Assembly (NCBI GenBank): GCA_030655315.1
Contig: JAURVT010000002.1
Coordinates: 124,001 to 188,000 of the forward strand
DNA length: 64,000 nt
Source: Nocardioidaceae bacterium
GTDB lineage: Bacteria > Actinomycetota > Actinomycetes > Propionibacteriales > Nocardioidaceae
Direction: 5' to 3'
The position numbers and the translations under genes are program-made. Shown piece after piece: positions 1-8,532 of the stretch. The notes under the pieces were generated by a model. The model was not told where the DNA came from. It was given only the letters and a program-made list of their open reading frames with translations, and did no database searches. The stretch's first letter is position 1. Each line of letters begins with the position of its first letter.

Positions 1-1253
1 GTGACGGCCGACGGCGCGTCGTTGGTGTGCAGGGTCGAGAGCACGAGGTGGCCGGTGAGGGCGGCCTCGATGCCGAGCTGGGCGGTGGCGGGGTCGCGGA
101 TCTCGCCGATCAGGACGACGTCGGGGTCCGACCGCAGGATCGCGGGCAGCACGGCGGCGAACGTCAGACCCGCCTTGGCATTGACCTGTACCTGGTTGAC
201 GCCGGCCAGTCGGTACTCGACCGGGTCCTCGACGGTGATGATGTTGACCGAGGGGTTGCTGATCTCGGACAGCGTCGCGTAGAGCGTCGTGGACTTGCCC
301 GACCCCGTCGGCCCGGTGACGAGCACCATGCCGTGCGGCTTGCCGAAGGACGTCGCGAACCGTGCGTAGTTGGCCTCGGAGAAGCCGAGCTTGCGCAGCT
401 CGAGGTCGATGCCGCCGGTGTCGAGCACGCGGAGGACGACCTTCTCGCCCCACACCGTCGGCAGCGTGGCGACGCGCAGGTCGACCTTCTTGTTGTTCAG
501 GCGCACCGTGATGCGGCCGTTCTGCGGGACGCGCTTCTCGGTGATGTCGACGCTCGCCATGATCTTCAGGCGGGAGATGAGGGGGCCCTGGACGGCCGCG
601 GGGACGCTGTCGACGTCGTGCAGGACGCCGTCGATGCGGAACCGGACGCGCAGCTCGCCCTCGGTGGGCTCGATGTGGAGGTCGGACGCACGGCTCTGGA
701 TGGCCTGCTCGATGAGCGAGTTGACGTAGCGGACGACGGGCGCGTCCTCGCCGTCGGGCACCACCGCGGTCATCGTGGTCTCGGCCTCGACGAAGGAGGC
801 GGCGATGTCGGCGAGGTCGGTCTGCTCGCGCTTGATGCGGTCGATCAGCCGGCGGAGCTCGCTGCGTGCGCCCACGACGGGCACGACGCGCAGGCCGGTC
901 GCAGCCCGGATGTCGTCGAGCGCCACGACGTCCTCGGGGTCGGAGATGGCCACGACGAGAGCTGGTCCGGACCACCCGATGCCGAGCACCCGGTGCCGCG
1001 TCACGAGCTGGAGCGGGATCTTGCCCATGGCCTCGGCGTCGAGCGGGTAGCCGACGAGGTCCACGCTGTTGAGCCCGTTGGCCTCGGCCGACGCCTCAGT
1101 CAGCTCCATCTCGGTGATGATGTTGTCGTTGACGAGGACGTCGCGGATCGACCGGTCGCTGCGCTCGCACTCCTCGGCGGCCTCGGCCAGGGCGTGGGCG
1201 TCGATGCCACGGTCGGCGAGGGCGTCGAGCAGGGGTCGGTACGAGGGGATCAT
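1..1253 (-). CDS. pilB: Type IV pilus/type II secretion assembly ATPase, PilB/GspE family (3' end beyond window)
   Basis: Hexameric secretion ATPase that would power pilus polymerisation at the inner face of the membrane. The reading frame runs from ATG at 1253 leftwards with no stop to the window edge, giving 417 codons. Residues about 1-150 match the N-terminal GspE/MshE-type domain. Walker A is GPTGSGKST at residues 314-322 (Lys320). Walker B is DPDVVLIGEIRD at about 376-387. The His-box STLHTND lies just before the cut. The start is supported by AAGGAGG about 5 bases upstream. About 140 C-terminal residues, including the usual zinc Cys cluster, should lie outside the window. PilB and GspE cannot be separated here because no neighbouring pilus gene is visible. 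Confidence 0.9.
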   Translation of the reverse strand, partial: MIPSYRPLLDALADRGIDAHALAEAAEECERSDRSIRDVLVNDNIITEMELTEASAEANGLNSVDLVGYPLDAEAMGKIPLQLVTRHRVLGIGWSGPALVVAISDPEDVVALDDIRAATGLRVVPVVGARSELRRLIDRIKREQTDLADIAASFVEAETTMTAVVPDGEDAPVVRYVNSLIEQAIQSRASDLHIEPTEGELRVRFRIDGVLHDVDSVPAAVQGPLISRLKIMASVDITEKRVPQNGRITVRLNNKKVDLRVATLPTVWGEKVVLRVLDTGGIDLELRKLGFSEANYARFATSFGKPHGMVLVTGPTGSGKSTTLYATLSEISNPSVNIITVEDPVEYRLAGVNQVQVNAKAGLTFAAVLPAILRSDPDVVLIGEIRDPATAQLGIEAALTGHLVLSTLHTNDAPSAV

Positions 1254-1386
1254 CGCCACCCTCCTTCATCACGTGGGCCGCGGCACCGGTCGCCGTCGGA
1301 AGAGCCTTGTACGTCCGACATCGGCAGTGCCCCCCACGACCTGAGGATTCGGGCCACATCGACCCCAAGGGGCCTAGGCTCCCCCG

Positions 1387-2094
1387 GTGGCCCCCTGGAC
1401 CGAGCGCGTCGAGGCCGTGCACGACCGCGAGGTCGGTACGGCGGTGGCGGTGACCGACGACGCCGAGGTCGTCGCGCTGGCGTCCGGCGGCCGCGTGCGC
1501 GTCCGGGTGCCGTCGTCCGTGGCGGACCGGGCGGTGCCCCGCCTGCGCCGCGACGACGCGCTCCCGCTCGACCCTGCCTGGTGGACCGAGGTGCTCGGCC
1601 GCGCCCCCGCAAGGGTCGTCGGCCCGACCGTGCACGCCTACACCGCCGCGCTGCCCGACGTCCTGCTGCGCCACGAGGTCGAGCAGGTCGCCCTCTGGCG
1701 CCTCACCCGGCTCCACGAGGCGGTGACGGCGCGGGAGCGGGCGGCCGGCGGGTTCGCGTCCGACGTCGAGGTCGCCTTCGGGCGCTTCAGCGAGCCGGTC
1801 GACCCGCCCGCCTGGATGGCCCGCGCCACCCCCGCCGCCCGCCGCACCGAGGTCTCGGCCGCCGCGAGCCTGCGTGCGTGGGACGGCGCGCCCGTCGACG
1901 TCGGTGTCCTGGTGCACCCCGACCACCGCGGTCGCGGCCACGCCGTCGAGGTGGCGGCCGCCGCCGTCGACCTCGCCGTCCGCACCGCCGGCCTCGCTCG
2001 CTGGTGCGCCGACGAGACCGACGCCGCCGCCCGCGCTGTCGCCACCCACCTCGGCTTCACCCCCTGGGCCCGCGAGCTCCGCCTCCTCCCCTGA
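1387..2094 (+). CDS. GNAT-like N-acetyltransferase domain protein
   Basis: A 235-residue protein with GTG start, reading away from the pilB-type gene. The C-terminal third contains VGVLVHPDHRGRGHAVEV, which fits the acetyl-CoA pyrophosphate-binding loop (R/Q-x-x-G-x-G/A) of GNAT acetyltransferases, followed by a helix and a final strand ending LGFTPWARELRLLP. The N-terminal half (about residues 1-100) matches no family I recognise and may be a degenerate GNAT repeat, as in two-domain GNAT proteins. The acceptor substrate cannot be told from sequence. It appears to be a single-gene unit, since the next 260 bases hold repeats rather than a gene. Confidence 0.7.
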   Translation: MAPWTERVEAVHDREVGTAVAVTDDAEVVALASGGRVRVRVPSSVADRAVPRLRRDDALPLDPAWWTEVLGRAPARVVGPTVHAYTAALPDVLLRHEVEQVALWRLTRLHEAVTARERAAGGFASDVEVAFGRFSEPVDPPAWMARATPAARRTEVSAAASLRAWDGAPVDVGVLVHPDHRGRGHAVEVAAAAVDLAVRTAGLARWCADETDAAARAVATHLGFTPWARELRLLP

Positions 2095-2108
2095 CCCCGT
2101 CCCCCTCT

Positions 2109-2192
2109 CGCCGAGCGGCGCAAGTCCGGGCCGACACGCCGATGCGGACCCCGATCTTGCGCCACTCGGGCACAGGTCTGCGCCACTCGGTA
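2109..2192. repeat. Dispersed GCGCAA-type repeat units (partial element)
   Basis: Just after the GNAT-like gene lie one unit CGCCGAGCGGCGCAAG (2109-2124) and two opposite-strand units with core TGCGCCACTCGG (in 2154-2171 and 2175-2192). The same unit forms the large inverted-repeat element at 60397-60631. Here the arms are shorter and not closed into a full hairpin, so this looks like a decayed or partial copy. Confidence 0.65.
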
Positions 2193-2260
2193 CACGGTCC
2201 CGACGCGGTCAGGATCGCGAGGCCACCTCTTCGCGACGTGCGGAACCTGGCGCACGCTCC

Positions 2261-2341
2261 CGTCCACAGAGGGGACGACGCGTCACCTCGCCGCCGGACG
2301 GCCCCGAGACGGGGGTGCTGCCCTCCACCCGAGGAGATCCC
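2261..2341 (+). repeat. Orphan leader, copy A (resembles the leader of the secreted-protein gene at 18198)
   Basis: This stretch shares ordered blocks with 18112-18197: CGTCCACAGA, GCGTCAC, GACGGCCCC and the 13-mer CCGAGGAGATCCC, with similar spacing. In copy B the last block is the ribosome-binding site directly before a GTG start. Here the bases after ATCCC are AGG, so the start codon is lost and the sequence runs into a LysR gene fragment. It may be the remnant of a gene start cut by recombination. The similarity is imperfect, so it is not a fresh duplication. Confidence 0.5.
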
Positions 2342-2356
2342 AGGCGGCGCAACGGC

Positions 2357-2869
2357 GTCAAGGTCCAGCTTCCCCTGCCCGGTGCCCGCGTGGAGCCGCT
2401 CGAGACCCATCTTCGGGTCGCCGACCCGGACGCCCTGCCGAGCAGCTCCACCGAGGACGTGCGCATCGTCGACGACGAGCTCATCGTCCTCATGAGCGCC
2501 GACCACCCCCAGGCCCACCAGACCCTGACGCTCGACGCTTACCTCGACCTCGTGCACGTGAAGGTGTCGCCCTCAGCGCTCGGCACGAACGTGATCGACG
2601 ACGCCCTCGGTTCGCAGAACCTCGAACGCCACGTGGCCATCACCGTGCCCAGCTGGTTCGAGATGCGCACCGTCGTCGCGAACACCGACATGGTCGTGGC
2701 CATGCCCCGCCGCTGGGCCAGCGACCCCGCCTTCTCGGCGGGCTGCGTCTGGCAACCTCTCCCCCTCGACGGGGTGGCGTTCTCGGTCGATCTCCGCTCG
2801 CGACGCCGAGACCACCACGACCTGGGAACCCTGTGGCTGAGACGCCTCATCACCACATCGGTGGTCTGA
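2357..2869 (+). pseudogene. LysR-family regulator fragment (effector-binding half only)
   Basis: The frame ending at TGA 2867-2869 reads as the C-terminal half of a NahR/DntR-like LysR regulator. Recognisable features are the LPLPGARVEPLETH strand, DDELIVLMSADHP, LTLDAYLDLVHV, VPSWFEMRTVVANTDMVVAMPRR and the final WLRRLI helix. The N-terminal helix-turn-helix and first half of the effector domain (about 150 residues) are absent, and there is no start codon or Shine-Dalgarno at the expected place. The break falls immediately after orphan leader A. It converges on the catabolic operon ending at 3074, and may be the remains of that operon's earlier regulator (inference). The 200 bases between 2870 and 3073 show nothing recognisable. 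Confidence 0.75.
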
Positions 2870-3073
2870 CCCCGCCACGGTGGCCCGCAGCAGGAAGCTC
2901 ACGACCCATCGGCTGCGACCGGCCTGAACCGGCACCGGCGAGCTCTGGCCCGGTGGTCACCGATCGCTGCCCGAGACTCCGGTGGCACATCCCGACTCCA
3001 CCACTACCCCGCCGCCCCTCTCGCGGTCGAGGGAGTGCCCACCGATCAGGAGGCGGGGTGGAGCGGGACGGCC

Positions 3074-3805
3074 CTACGTCACGCCGCCGTCGACGGTCAG
3101 GACCTGCCCGGTGACGTAGGACGATGCGCTGCCCGCGAGGAACACCACCATCGCAGCGATGTCCGCCGGCGTCCCCAGGCGACGCGCCGGGATCTGCGCC
3201 ATCACCGCGTCGCCCACCTCACCGACGAAGACGTCACGGGTCTGGTCGGTCGCGATGAAACCGGGGGCGACCGCGTTGACCGTCACGCCGCGGTGGGCGT
3301 ACTCCCGGGCGAGTGCCCGGGTGAACCCGATGACCCCACCCTTGGAGGCAGCGTAGGCCGACGTGTGGGCCTCGCCCTTGGTCGCGGTGATGGACGCCAT
3401 CGAGATGACGCGCCCGTACCCGCGTGCCGTCATCAGGGTCCCGACCGCCTGGGTGCACCAGATCGTGCCGAGGAGGTTGACCCTGATGACCGCCTCGATC
3501 TCGTCGGACGTGAGGTGTCGCAGGGGCTTGTTCCGCAGAATGCCCGCATTGTTGACGAGGACCTCGACCGGCCCGTTCTCGGCTTCGATCGCGTCCACCA
3601 TCTCCTGCACGGCGCCGGCGTCCGACACGTCGCACGTCCTCATCGCCACGCCGTCGCGGGAGACCACCTCGCCGAGGTCGCACCCCACGACCTCGTGCCC
3701 GGCACGGGCCAGCGCATCGGCGACCTCCGCCCCGATGCCGCGCGCGGCACCGGTCACCAGCGCCACCCCCGGGACTGTGCTCGGTCTTTCTGGTGCTGTG
3801 CTCAT
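3074..3805 (-). CDS. SDR-family NAD(P)-dependent oxidoreductase (FabG-like)
   Basis: A 243-residue classical short-chain dehydrogenase. It has the cofactor motif TGAARGIG at residues 18-25, NNAG in the middle, a catalytic Ser in SMAS and a YAASK active-site Tyr/Lys, and ends ...TVDGG as FabG-type enzymes do. It probably oxidises or reduces a hydroxyl/keto group of an intermediate in the pathway encoded upstream. It is the last gene of the 11-gene operon and its start overlaps the stop of the acyl-CoA ligase gene by 4 bases, so translation is likely coupled. The association with an acyl-CoA ligase suggests a 3-hydroxyacyl-CoA or hydroxy-acid substrate, but this is inference. Confidence 0.9.
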   Translation of the reverse strand: MSTAPERPSTVPGVALVTGAARGIGAEVADALARAGHEVVGCDLGEVVSRDGVAMRTCDVSDAGAVQEMVDAIEAENGPVEVLVNNAGILRNKPLRHLTSDEIEAVIRVNLLGTIWCTQAVGTLMTARGYGRVISMASITATKGEAHTSAYAASKGGVIGFTRALAREYAHRGVTVNAVAPGFIATDQTRDVFVGEVGDAVMAQIPARRLGTPADIAAMVVFLAGSASSYVTGQVLTVDGGVT

Positions 3806-5400
3806 CGCTGGTCCTCACCGGTGTGCGTGCGGATCCTCCCCCGCCCCGACCCCGGGTCGGGATCGTTCAACCGAGCCTTGACGACCTTGCCCATGGCGTT
3901 GCGAGGCAGACCCGCGACCACCACGATCGTGCGGGGGATCTTGTAGTCCGCCAGCTTGTCGACGAGGAACCGTCCGACCGCTTCGGTGTCGAGGCCGGGA
4001 TCGGCCACGACGAAAGCCTTCAGGTCCTCGCCGAGGACCGCGTGCTCGATCCCGACGACCGCCGCCTCGTGGACCTCGGGGTGACTGGCCAGGACGGACT
4101 CGACCTCGACGGTGCTGACGTTGAAACCGCCGCGGATCACGCTGTCGGCCATGCGGTCCACGTAGAACAGGTACCCGTCGGCGTCACGTCTGCCCAGGTC
4201 GCCCGTGCGGAGCCACCCGTCCACGAGCGTCGTGGCCGTCTCCTCGGGGCGGCCGCGGTACCCGCGCATGACCGCCGGCGACCTCAGCTGGATCTCACCG
4301 GTCTCCTCGACGTCGGTCTCGACGCCGTCGGGGCGAGCCACCCGGAAGGTGGTCCAGGGACCGTTGCCCCGACCTCCGACGGACTCGGGCTTGTCGGCGA
4401 TGTCGTCCGGCCCGACCACCGTGCCACCCGGGCCGGCCTCGGTCTGCCCGTAGGAGTTGATCAACCCGCGACCGGGGAACGCCGCATGGATGCGCGCCAC
4501 GCCGTCGGCGGTCATCACCGAGCCACCGGTCACCAGGGTGCGCAGGGTGTCGGGGAGGTCGCTGAGGTCGACGTCCCGCAGGAGCAGCAGGTACATCGAG
4601 GGGACACCGAAGTAGATCGTCGTCCCGAACCTCCTCATCACCTCGATCGTGTCGTGCTGGTCGAAGCTCGGCTGGAGGACGAGGTGGGCGCCACCGCAGA
4701 GGGCTGCGAACGGATTGGTGTGTGCCCCGGTCGAGGAGAAGTACGGGACCGCCGACTGGTAGACGTCACCGGGGCGGACCCCGTAGGCGTGCACCAGCTC
4801 CAGGCCGCCGGCGACGCAGCTCGCGTGCGTGATCTCGACGCCCTTGGGGGTCCCGGAGGTGCCCGAGGTGTAGAGAAGGTCTGCCACGTCGTGCTCGCTC
4901 ACCGGTGCCCGCCGCCCCGGGACGAGGTCGCGCACCATCCGCACCAGTCCGTCCGAGAGGTCAAGCAACCGGGTGTCCAGACCGTCGATGGCCATCGACG
5001 CGACGCCACGCAGGTCACCGGCGGTGCACAGCACGCCGAGGTCCGCGTCGACCGCGACGGCTCGCAGCTCCCGTTCGGAGAACCTGGCGTTGACCGGCAC
5101 CACCACCCCGCCGCACCAGTGCACGGCGTGATGGAGCACGAGGGCCTCGAACCCGAACCGGTTGTCGAACTCCAGTCCGACCAACATGCCCGGTCGCACA
5201 CCGTGGGCACGGAGGAGCTCGGCCGCACGGCCGACCAGGTCGGGCAGCTCGCCGTAGGTGACGGTCCTGGTCCGCCCGTCGGCCGACGTCGCGGTGAGCC
5301 ACGGCTGCGAACCACGTCCGGCCGCGGCGTCGACGAGGTCGGCCATGGTCCGCCACGGCGCGGCGTCCGGGAGCGGGGGCATGGCGCTGGGCGTCGTCAT
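3802..5400 (-). CDS. AMP-dependent acyl-CoA synthetase/ligase
   Basis: A 532-residue member of the ANL superfamily, which adenylates a carboxylic acid and transfers it to CoA. The phosphate-binding loop TSGTSGTPKG is at residues 178-187. Then come YGQTEAGPGG, TGDLGRRD with the hinge, VIRGGFNVSTVEVE and the C-terminal catalytic Lys in AMGKVVKARL, so all the motifs for activity are present. Length is normal for the family. It overlaps the HAD gene upstream and the SDR gene downstream by 4 bases each. Its presence at the end of a sugar-kinase/transketolase operon is unusual and implies that the pathway yields, or the substrate carries, a carboxylic acid. The acid is not identifiable from sequence. 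Confidence 0.9.
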   Translation of the reverse strand: MTTPSAMPPLPDAAPWRTMADLVDAAAGRGSQPWLTATSADGRTRTVTYGELPDLVGRAAELLRAHGVRPGMLVGLEFDNRFGFEALVLHHAVHWCGGVVVPVNARFSERELRAVAVDADLGVLCTAGDLRGVASMAIDGLDTRLLDLSDGLVRMVRDLVPGRRAPVSEHDVADLLYTSGTSGTPKGVEITHASCVAGGLELVHAYGVRPGDVYQSAVPYFSSTGAHTNPFAALCGGAHLVLQPSFDQHDTIEVMRRFGTTIYFGVPSMYLLLLRDVDLSDLPDTLRTLVTGGSVMTADGVARIHAAFPGRGLINSYGQTEAGPGGTVVGPDDIADKPESVGGRGNGPWTTFRVARPDGVETDVEETGEIQLRSPAVMRGYRGRPEETATTLVDGWLRTGDLGRRDADGYLFYVDRMADSVIRGGFNVSTVEVESVLASHPEVHEAAVVGIEHAVLGEDLKAFVVADPGLDTEAVGRFLVDKLADYKIPRTIVVVAGLPRNAMGKVVKARLNDPDPGSGRGRIRTHTGEDQR

Positions 5401-6068
5401 GCCGGCCCGCCCGTGAGCAACCGGGCGAGATCGGCCGGCGTCGCCGCCACGTGGTCCGCGCCGGCCTCTCTCAGCGCCTCCCGACCGTAGTAGCCGTAGA
5501 GGACCGAGATGGTCGACGCACCGCAGGCGCGTCCCGACCTGGCGTCCTGCGGACCGTCGCCGACGTAGACCGTCTCAGCGGCACCGACCCCCGCGGTGGC
5601 GATCCCCAGGGCGACCGGAGCCGGGTGCGGCTTGCGCTCGACGGTGTCCTCGGCGCAGACGACGGCAGCCAACGATCCGGGCTCGATCCCCACCCAGGCG
5701 AGGTCGCGCTCCGCACGGGCCCGCCCCTTGTTGGTCACGATGCCCGTGACGACGCCTCTTCCTCGCAGCACGGCCAGCATGTCGAGGATGCCCGGGTAGG
5801 GGGTGACGAGCCGGTACGTGGTGTCGCGGTAGTGCCGGTCGTAGGCCTCGACGCAGTCGCCCGCACGGGGGCCGGCGACGTCCGTGCACACCTCCAGCAC
5901 CCGGGGTGTCAGGAAGCGCTCGGGATCGTCCTCGAGCTCGGGGAACTCCGTCCCCAGTACCTCGTCGAAAGCCGCGCGGTAGGCCGCGACGAGCGCAGGT
6001 CGGGAGTCGATGAGGGTGCCGTCCAGGTCGAACAGGACACATCGGGCCGCGGGGCCGGAGGCGCTCAC
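5397..6068 (-). CDS. HAD-superfamily phosphatase, phosphoglycolate phosphatase-like
   Basis: A 223-residue HAD hydrolase. Motif I is DLDGTLID with nucleophile Asp14 and Asp16. Motif II is VTNKGRA, motif III has the Lys of ERKPHP and motif IV is VGDGPQDARSG. The alpha-helical C1-type cap between motifs I and II resembles phosphoglycolate phosphatase (Gph). In this operon it probably dephosphorylates a small sugar-derived phosphate, such as a 2- to 4-carbon fragment left after transketolase action (inference). Stop/start overlaps of 4 bases join it to the phosphotriesterase-like gene upstream and the acyl-CoA ligase gene downstream. Confidence 0.85.
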   Translation of the reverse strand: MSASGPAARCVLFDLDGTLIDSRPALVAAYRAAFDEVLGTEFPELEDDPERFLTPRVLEVCTDVAGPRAGDCVEAYDRHYRDTTYRLVTPYPGILDMLAVLRGRGVVTGIVTNKGRARAERDLAWVGIEPGSLAAVVCAEDTVERKPHPAPVALGIATAGVGAAETVYVGDGPQDARSGRACGASTISVLYGYYGREALREAGADHVAATPADLARLLTGGPA

Positions 6069-6988
6069 GACGTGGCCTCAACCGGTTCGAACGCGAAGAA
6101 GCGCGCGGGGTTGCGGACCAGCACCAGATCGGCGATCTCGTCGCCCAACCGGCCTCGGACGGTCTCGAGGATGCCGGAGAAGCCCGGCCCTCCCCCGTGG
6201 GCGAGCTGGTAGGACGGCCGTCCGAGGTCGCCCGACACCATGATCCGGTCGTGGCCTGCCTCCAGGAGACCTCGTACCTGGGCGACTCGATCATCGTCCT
6301 CGGCGTACTTGGACTTGGTCCAGTGATCGAAGCCCAGCCAGGCTCCGCCCTGGGCCATGGCTCGGAGGTACCCGGGGTCCAGGTTCCGGTCGACGTGCCC
6401 GATGAGCACCGAGGCGGGCGGGACACCGGCGTCGACGAACCGCTCGAGCTGGACGTCGCCGAGGGTCCCCGCCTGGGTGTGGGTGGAGATCGGCGCTCCG
6501 CTGGCGAGGTGCGCGGAGGCGACCGCCGACAGGACCGCGCCCTCGTCGTCGCGGATGCGATCAGTGCGGCAGGTGCCGAACTTGATGACGCCGGCACGGG
6601 CCCGCGTGCCGTCCATCCCGACGGAGACGTCCTCGACCATGCGGGACGCGAGGTCCTCGACCGGCGTCTCGTGCAGGCCGTCGGGGTAGTAGATGCCCTT
6701 CTGGTAGCCCGTCGCCGCGACGACGCGGACGTCCGACCGCTCGGCGACACCGAGCAGGGCCGCGGCATCACGGCCGTAGTCGGTCGTGGTCATCTCGACG
6801 AGCGCACCACCCCCGGCAGCGGCGTAGGTGTCCAGCTCGGTCGCCGCCTTGTCGGGATCGGACAGCAGCAGGTCGGCGTCCACCTCGAGGGCCCATTGCG
6901 GTGGGCGCGTCAGCAGGTGCTCGTGGCACAGGGTGATGCCGAGCGACGACGCGCTGACGTCGCCGGTCATGGTTCGGACGATGCTCAC
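6065..6988 (-). CDS. Phosphotriesterase-family metal-dependent hydrolase (probable lactonase)
   Basis: A 307-residue amidohydrolase-superfamily protein of the phosphotriesterase-homology type. The binuclear metal ligands appear complete: HEH near residue 22, the bridging Lys in AGVIKFGT, His in ISTHTQ, His in IGHVDR and the catalytic Asp in MVSGDLGR. Characterised bacterial members of this family in sugar operons hydrolyse sugar lactones or lactone phosphates, not organophosphates. With a neighbouring kinase and dehydrogenase, a lactonase role is the most economical reading. The substrate is unknown. It overlaps the FGGY kinase gene (upstream) and the HAD gene (downstream) by 4 bases. Confidence 0.85.
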   Translation of the reverse strand: MSIVRTMTGDVSASSLGITLCHEHLLTRPPQWALEVDADLLLSDPDKAATELDTYAAAGGGALVEMTTTDYGRDAAALLGVAERSDVRVVAATGYQKGIYYPDGLHETPVEDLASRMVEDVSVGMDGTRARAGVIKFGTCRTDRIRDDEGAVLSAVASAHLASGAPISTHTQAGTLGDVQLERFVDAGVPPASVLIGHVDRNLDPGYLRAMAQGGAWLGFDHWTKSKYAEDDDRVAQVRGLLEAGHDRIMVSGDLGRPSYQLAHGGGPGFSGILETVRGRLGDEIADLVLVRNPARFFAFEPVEATS

Positions 6989-8532
6989 GCAAGGCGCCTT
7001 TCGGAGTCGAGGAACGCGGCCCGAGCCCGCCAGAGCTCGGTGAAGCTCTCGCGCAGCCGCTGGTAGTCCGCGTAGCCGCGGTCGTAGGTCGGGCGGAGGG
7101 AGTGGTCCGGGTGCTGGGTCGAGCCGTTCCGCACGAGCCGGGCGATGCCGTCGGCGTAGTCGCGGAACCGTCCGGCGCCCACCCCGGCGGCGAGCGCGGC
7201 TCCCACCGCTCCGGACTCCTCCACCTGAGGGACGGCGAGCTCACGGCCGAGCACGTCGGCGCAGATCTGGCGCCACAGGGGGCTGCGCGCCCCTCCCCCC
7301 GTCATCCGGATCTCGTGGATGTCGACCGGCATGGCCGCGTAGCACTCGCGCATCGAGAAGGCGACGCCCTCGAGCACCGCACGCAGCACGTGGTGCCCGG
7401 ACGTCGTGGCGCTCAACCCGCTGAAGCTGCCTCGCGCCCAGGGGTCCACGAAGGGGGCGGTGGACCCGGCGGTGCTGAGGAAGGGGAGGAACGTGACCCC
7501 GGCAGCGAGCGGCGGGACCCCGGCGACGGGTCCCTCGACGAGGTCCTTGAGCGTCGTCTCGCCGGACCTCACCCGCGCCGCGTCGTCCCCGCACAGCGTC
7601 TCGAGGCACCAGTCCAGGCCGAGCGTCCCACCCCCGGTGTTGCACAGCAGACGCTGCCACCGCCCCTCGGGCATCAGGTAGGTGAAGCCCACTCCGGCGG
7701 GCTCGAGCACGGCCTCGTCGGTGGTGACGACGTTCATGAGGCTGGTGCCGATGACAGTCGCGGCCTGTCCCGGCCGGTGCGCACCGACTCCCAGCGCGTT
7801 GGCGACCGCGTCCCCGAGCCCTGCGACCACGGGCGTGCCCTCCGGCAGTCCCGTCCACCTCGACGCCTCCGCGGTCACGCGTCCGACGACGGTCTCGCTG
7901 GTCACCGCCGTGGGGAGCAGCCCCGCGAGCTCGGGCACCCCCATCAGGTCGAACAGCTCCGTCGACGGCGCTCGACGACGGATGTCGCAGGGCACGAAGG
8001 AGAGGTCCGACTCGTCCGTCGCGATCTGGCCGGTGAGGCGGTAGTTGACGTAGTCCTTCGCGAGGAAGACGGTCCGCAGGCGGCTGGCCCGTGCGGGCTC
8101 GTGCCGCACCATCCAGGCGTAGAGCACCGAGGGCATGCCGGCGATCAGGGCGTTCCCGCCGATCTCGAAGAAGCGCTCAGCCAGGCCCTGCGTGTCCCAC
8201 TCGTGGAGCAGGTCCACTGCTCGGCTGTCGGGCCACCCGATGGCCGGGCCCACCGGGTGACCGTCCGAGTCCAGGCCCCACAGGCCGCCCATGTGGCCAC
8301 AGACGCCGACCGCGACGACCTCGTCGCCGTGCTCCAGGGAGCTCAGGGACTCGGCGATCGTCTCTGCCACGCAGGCCCAGGTGGTGTCCATGTCCTCCTC
8401 GTGCCGACCGGCGCCGCCGTCGAGCGTGGGAGTGCGCCTCGTGGACGTCCCCACCACCGTTCCGTCGTCGGCGTCGAGGACGACGGTCTTGACCGCCGAC
8501 GTCCCCTTGTCGATCCCGACCAAGACCTTCAC
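6985..8532 (-). CDS. FGGY-family carbohydrate kinase (xylulose/erythritol kinase-like)
   Basis: A 515-residue two-domain sugar kinase. It starts at GTG 8532, where VKVLVGIDKGTSAVK supplies the phosphate-1 loop. The upstream frame stays open but overlaps two other genes and has no kinase homology. Other marks are GHMGGLW and GWPDSR in the first domain, GTSLMNVV, the C-terminal signature GVTFLPFLSTAG with DPWARGSFSGL, and the ATP-binding GGGARSPLWRQI. The pattern around the C-terminal signature is closer to L-xylulose or erythritol kinases than to XylB. It presumably phosphorylates the ketose produced by the zinc dehydrogenase encoded upstream. It overlaps by 4 bases the start of an unusual FGGY C-terminal-like gene upstream. 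Confidence 0.9.
   Translation of the reverse strand: MKVLVGIDKGTSAVKTVVLDADDGTVVGTSTRRTPTLDGGAGRHEEDMDTTWACVAETIAESLSSLEHGDEVVAVGVCGHMGGLWGLDSDGHPVGPAIGWPDSRAVDLLHEWDTQGLAERFFEIGGNALIAGMPSVLYAWMVRHEPARASRLRTVFLAKDYVNYRLTGQIATDESDLSFVPCDIRRRAPSTELFDLMGVPELAGLLPTAVTSETVVGRVTAEASRWTGLPEGTPVVAGLGDAVANALGVGAHRPGQAATVIGTSLMNVVTTDEAVLEPAGVGFTYLMPEGRWQRLLCNTGGGTLGLDWCLETLCGDDAARVRSGETTLKDLVEGPVAGVPPLAAGVTFLPFLSTAGSTAPFVDPWARGSFSGLSATTSGHHVLRAVLEGVAFSMRECYAAMPVDIHEIRMTGGGARSPLWRQICADVLGRELAVPQVEESGAVGAALAAGVGAGRFRDYADGIARLVRNGSTQHPDHSLRPTYDRGYADYQRLRESFTELWRARAAFLDSERRLA

Noticed and set aside
27-2495. Long plus-strand open frame opposite the pilus ATPase gene
   Set aside because: Composition is Arg/Asp/Gly-rich with no family pattern; the minus strand encodes a clear PilB/GspE protein with all motifs. 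High GC keeps antisense frames open.
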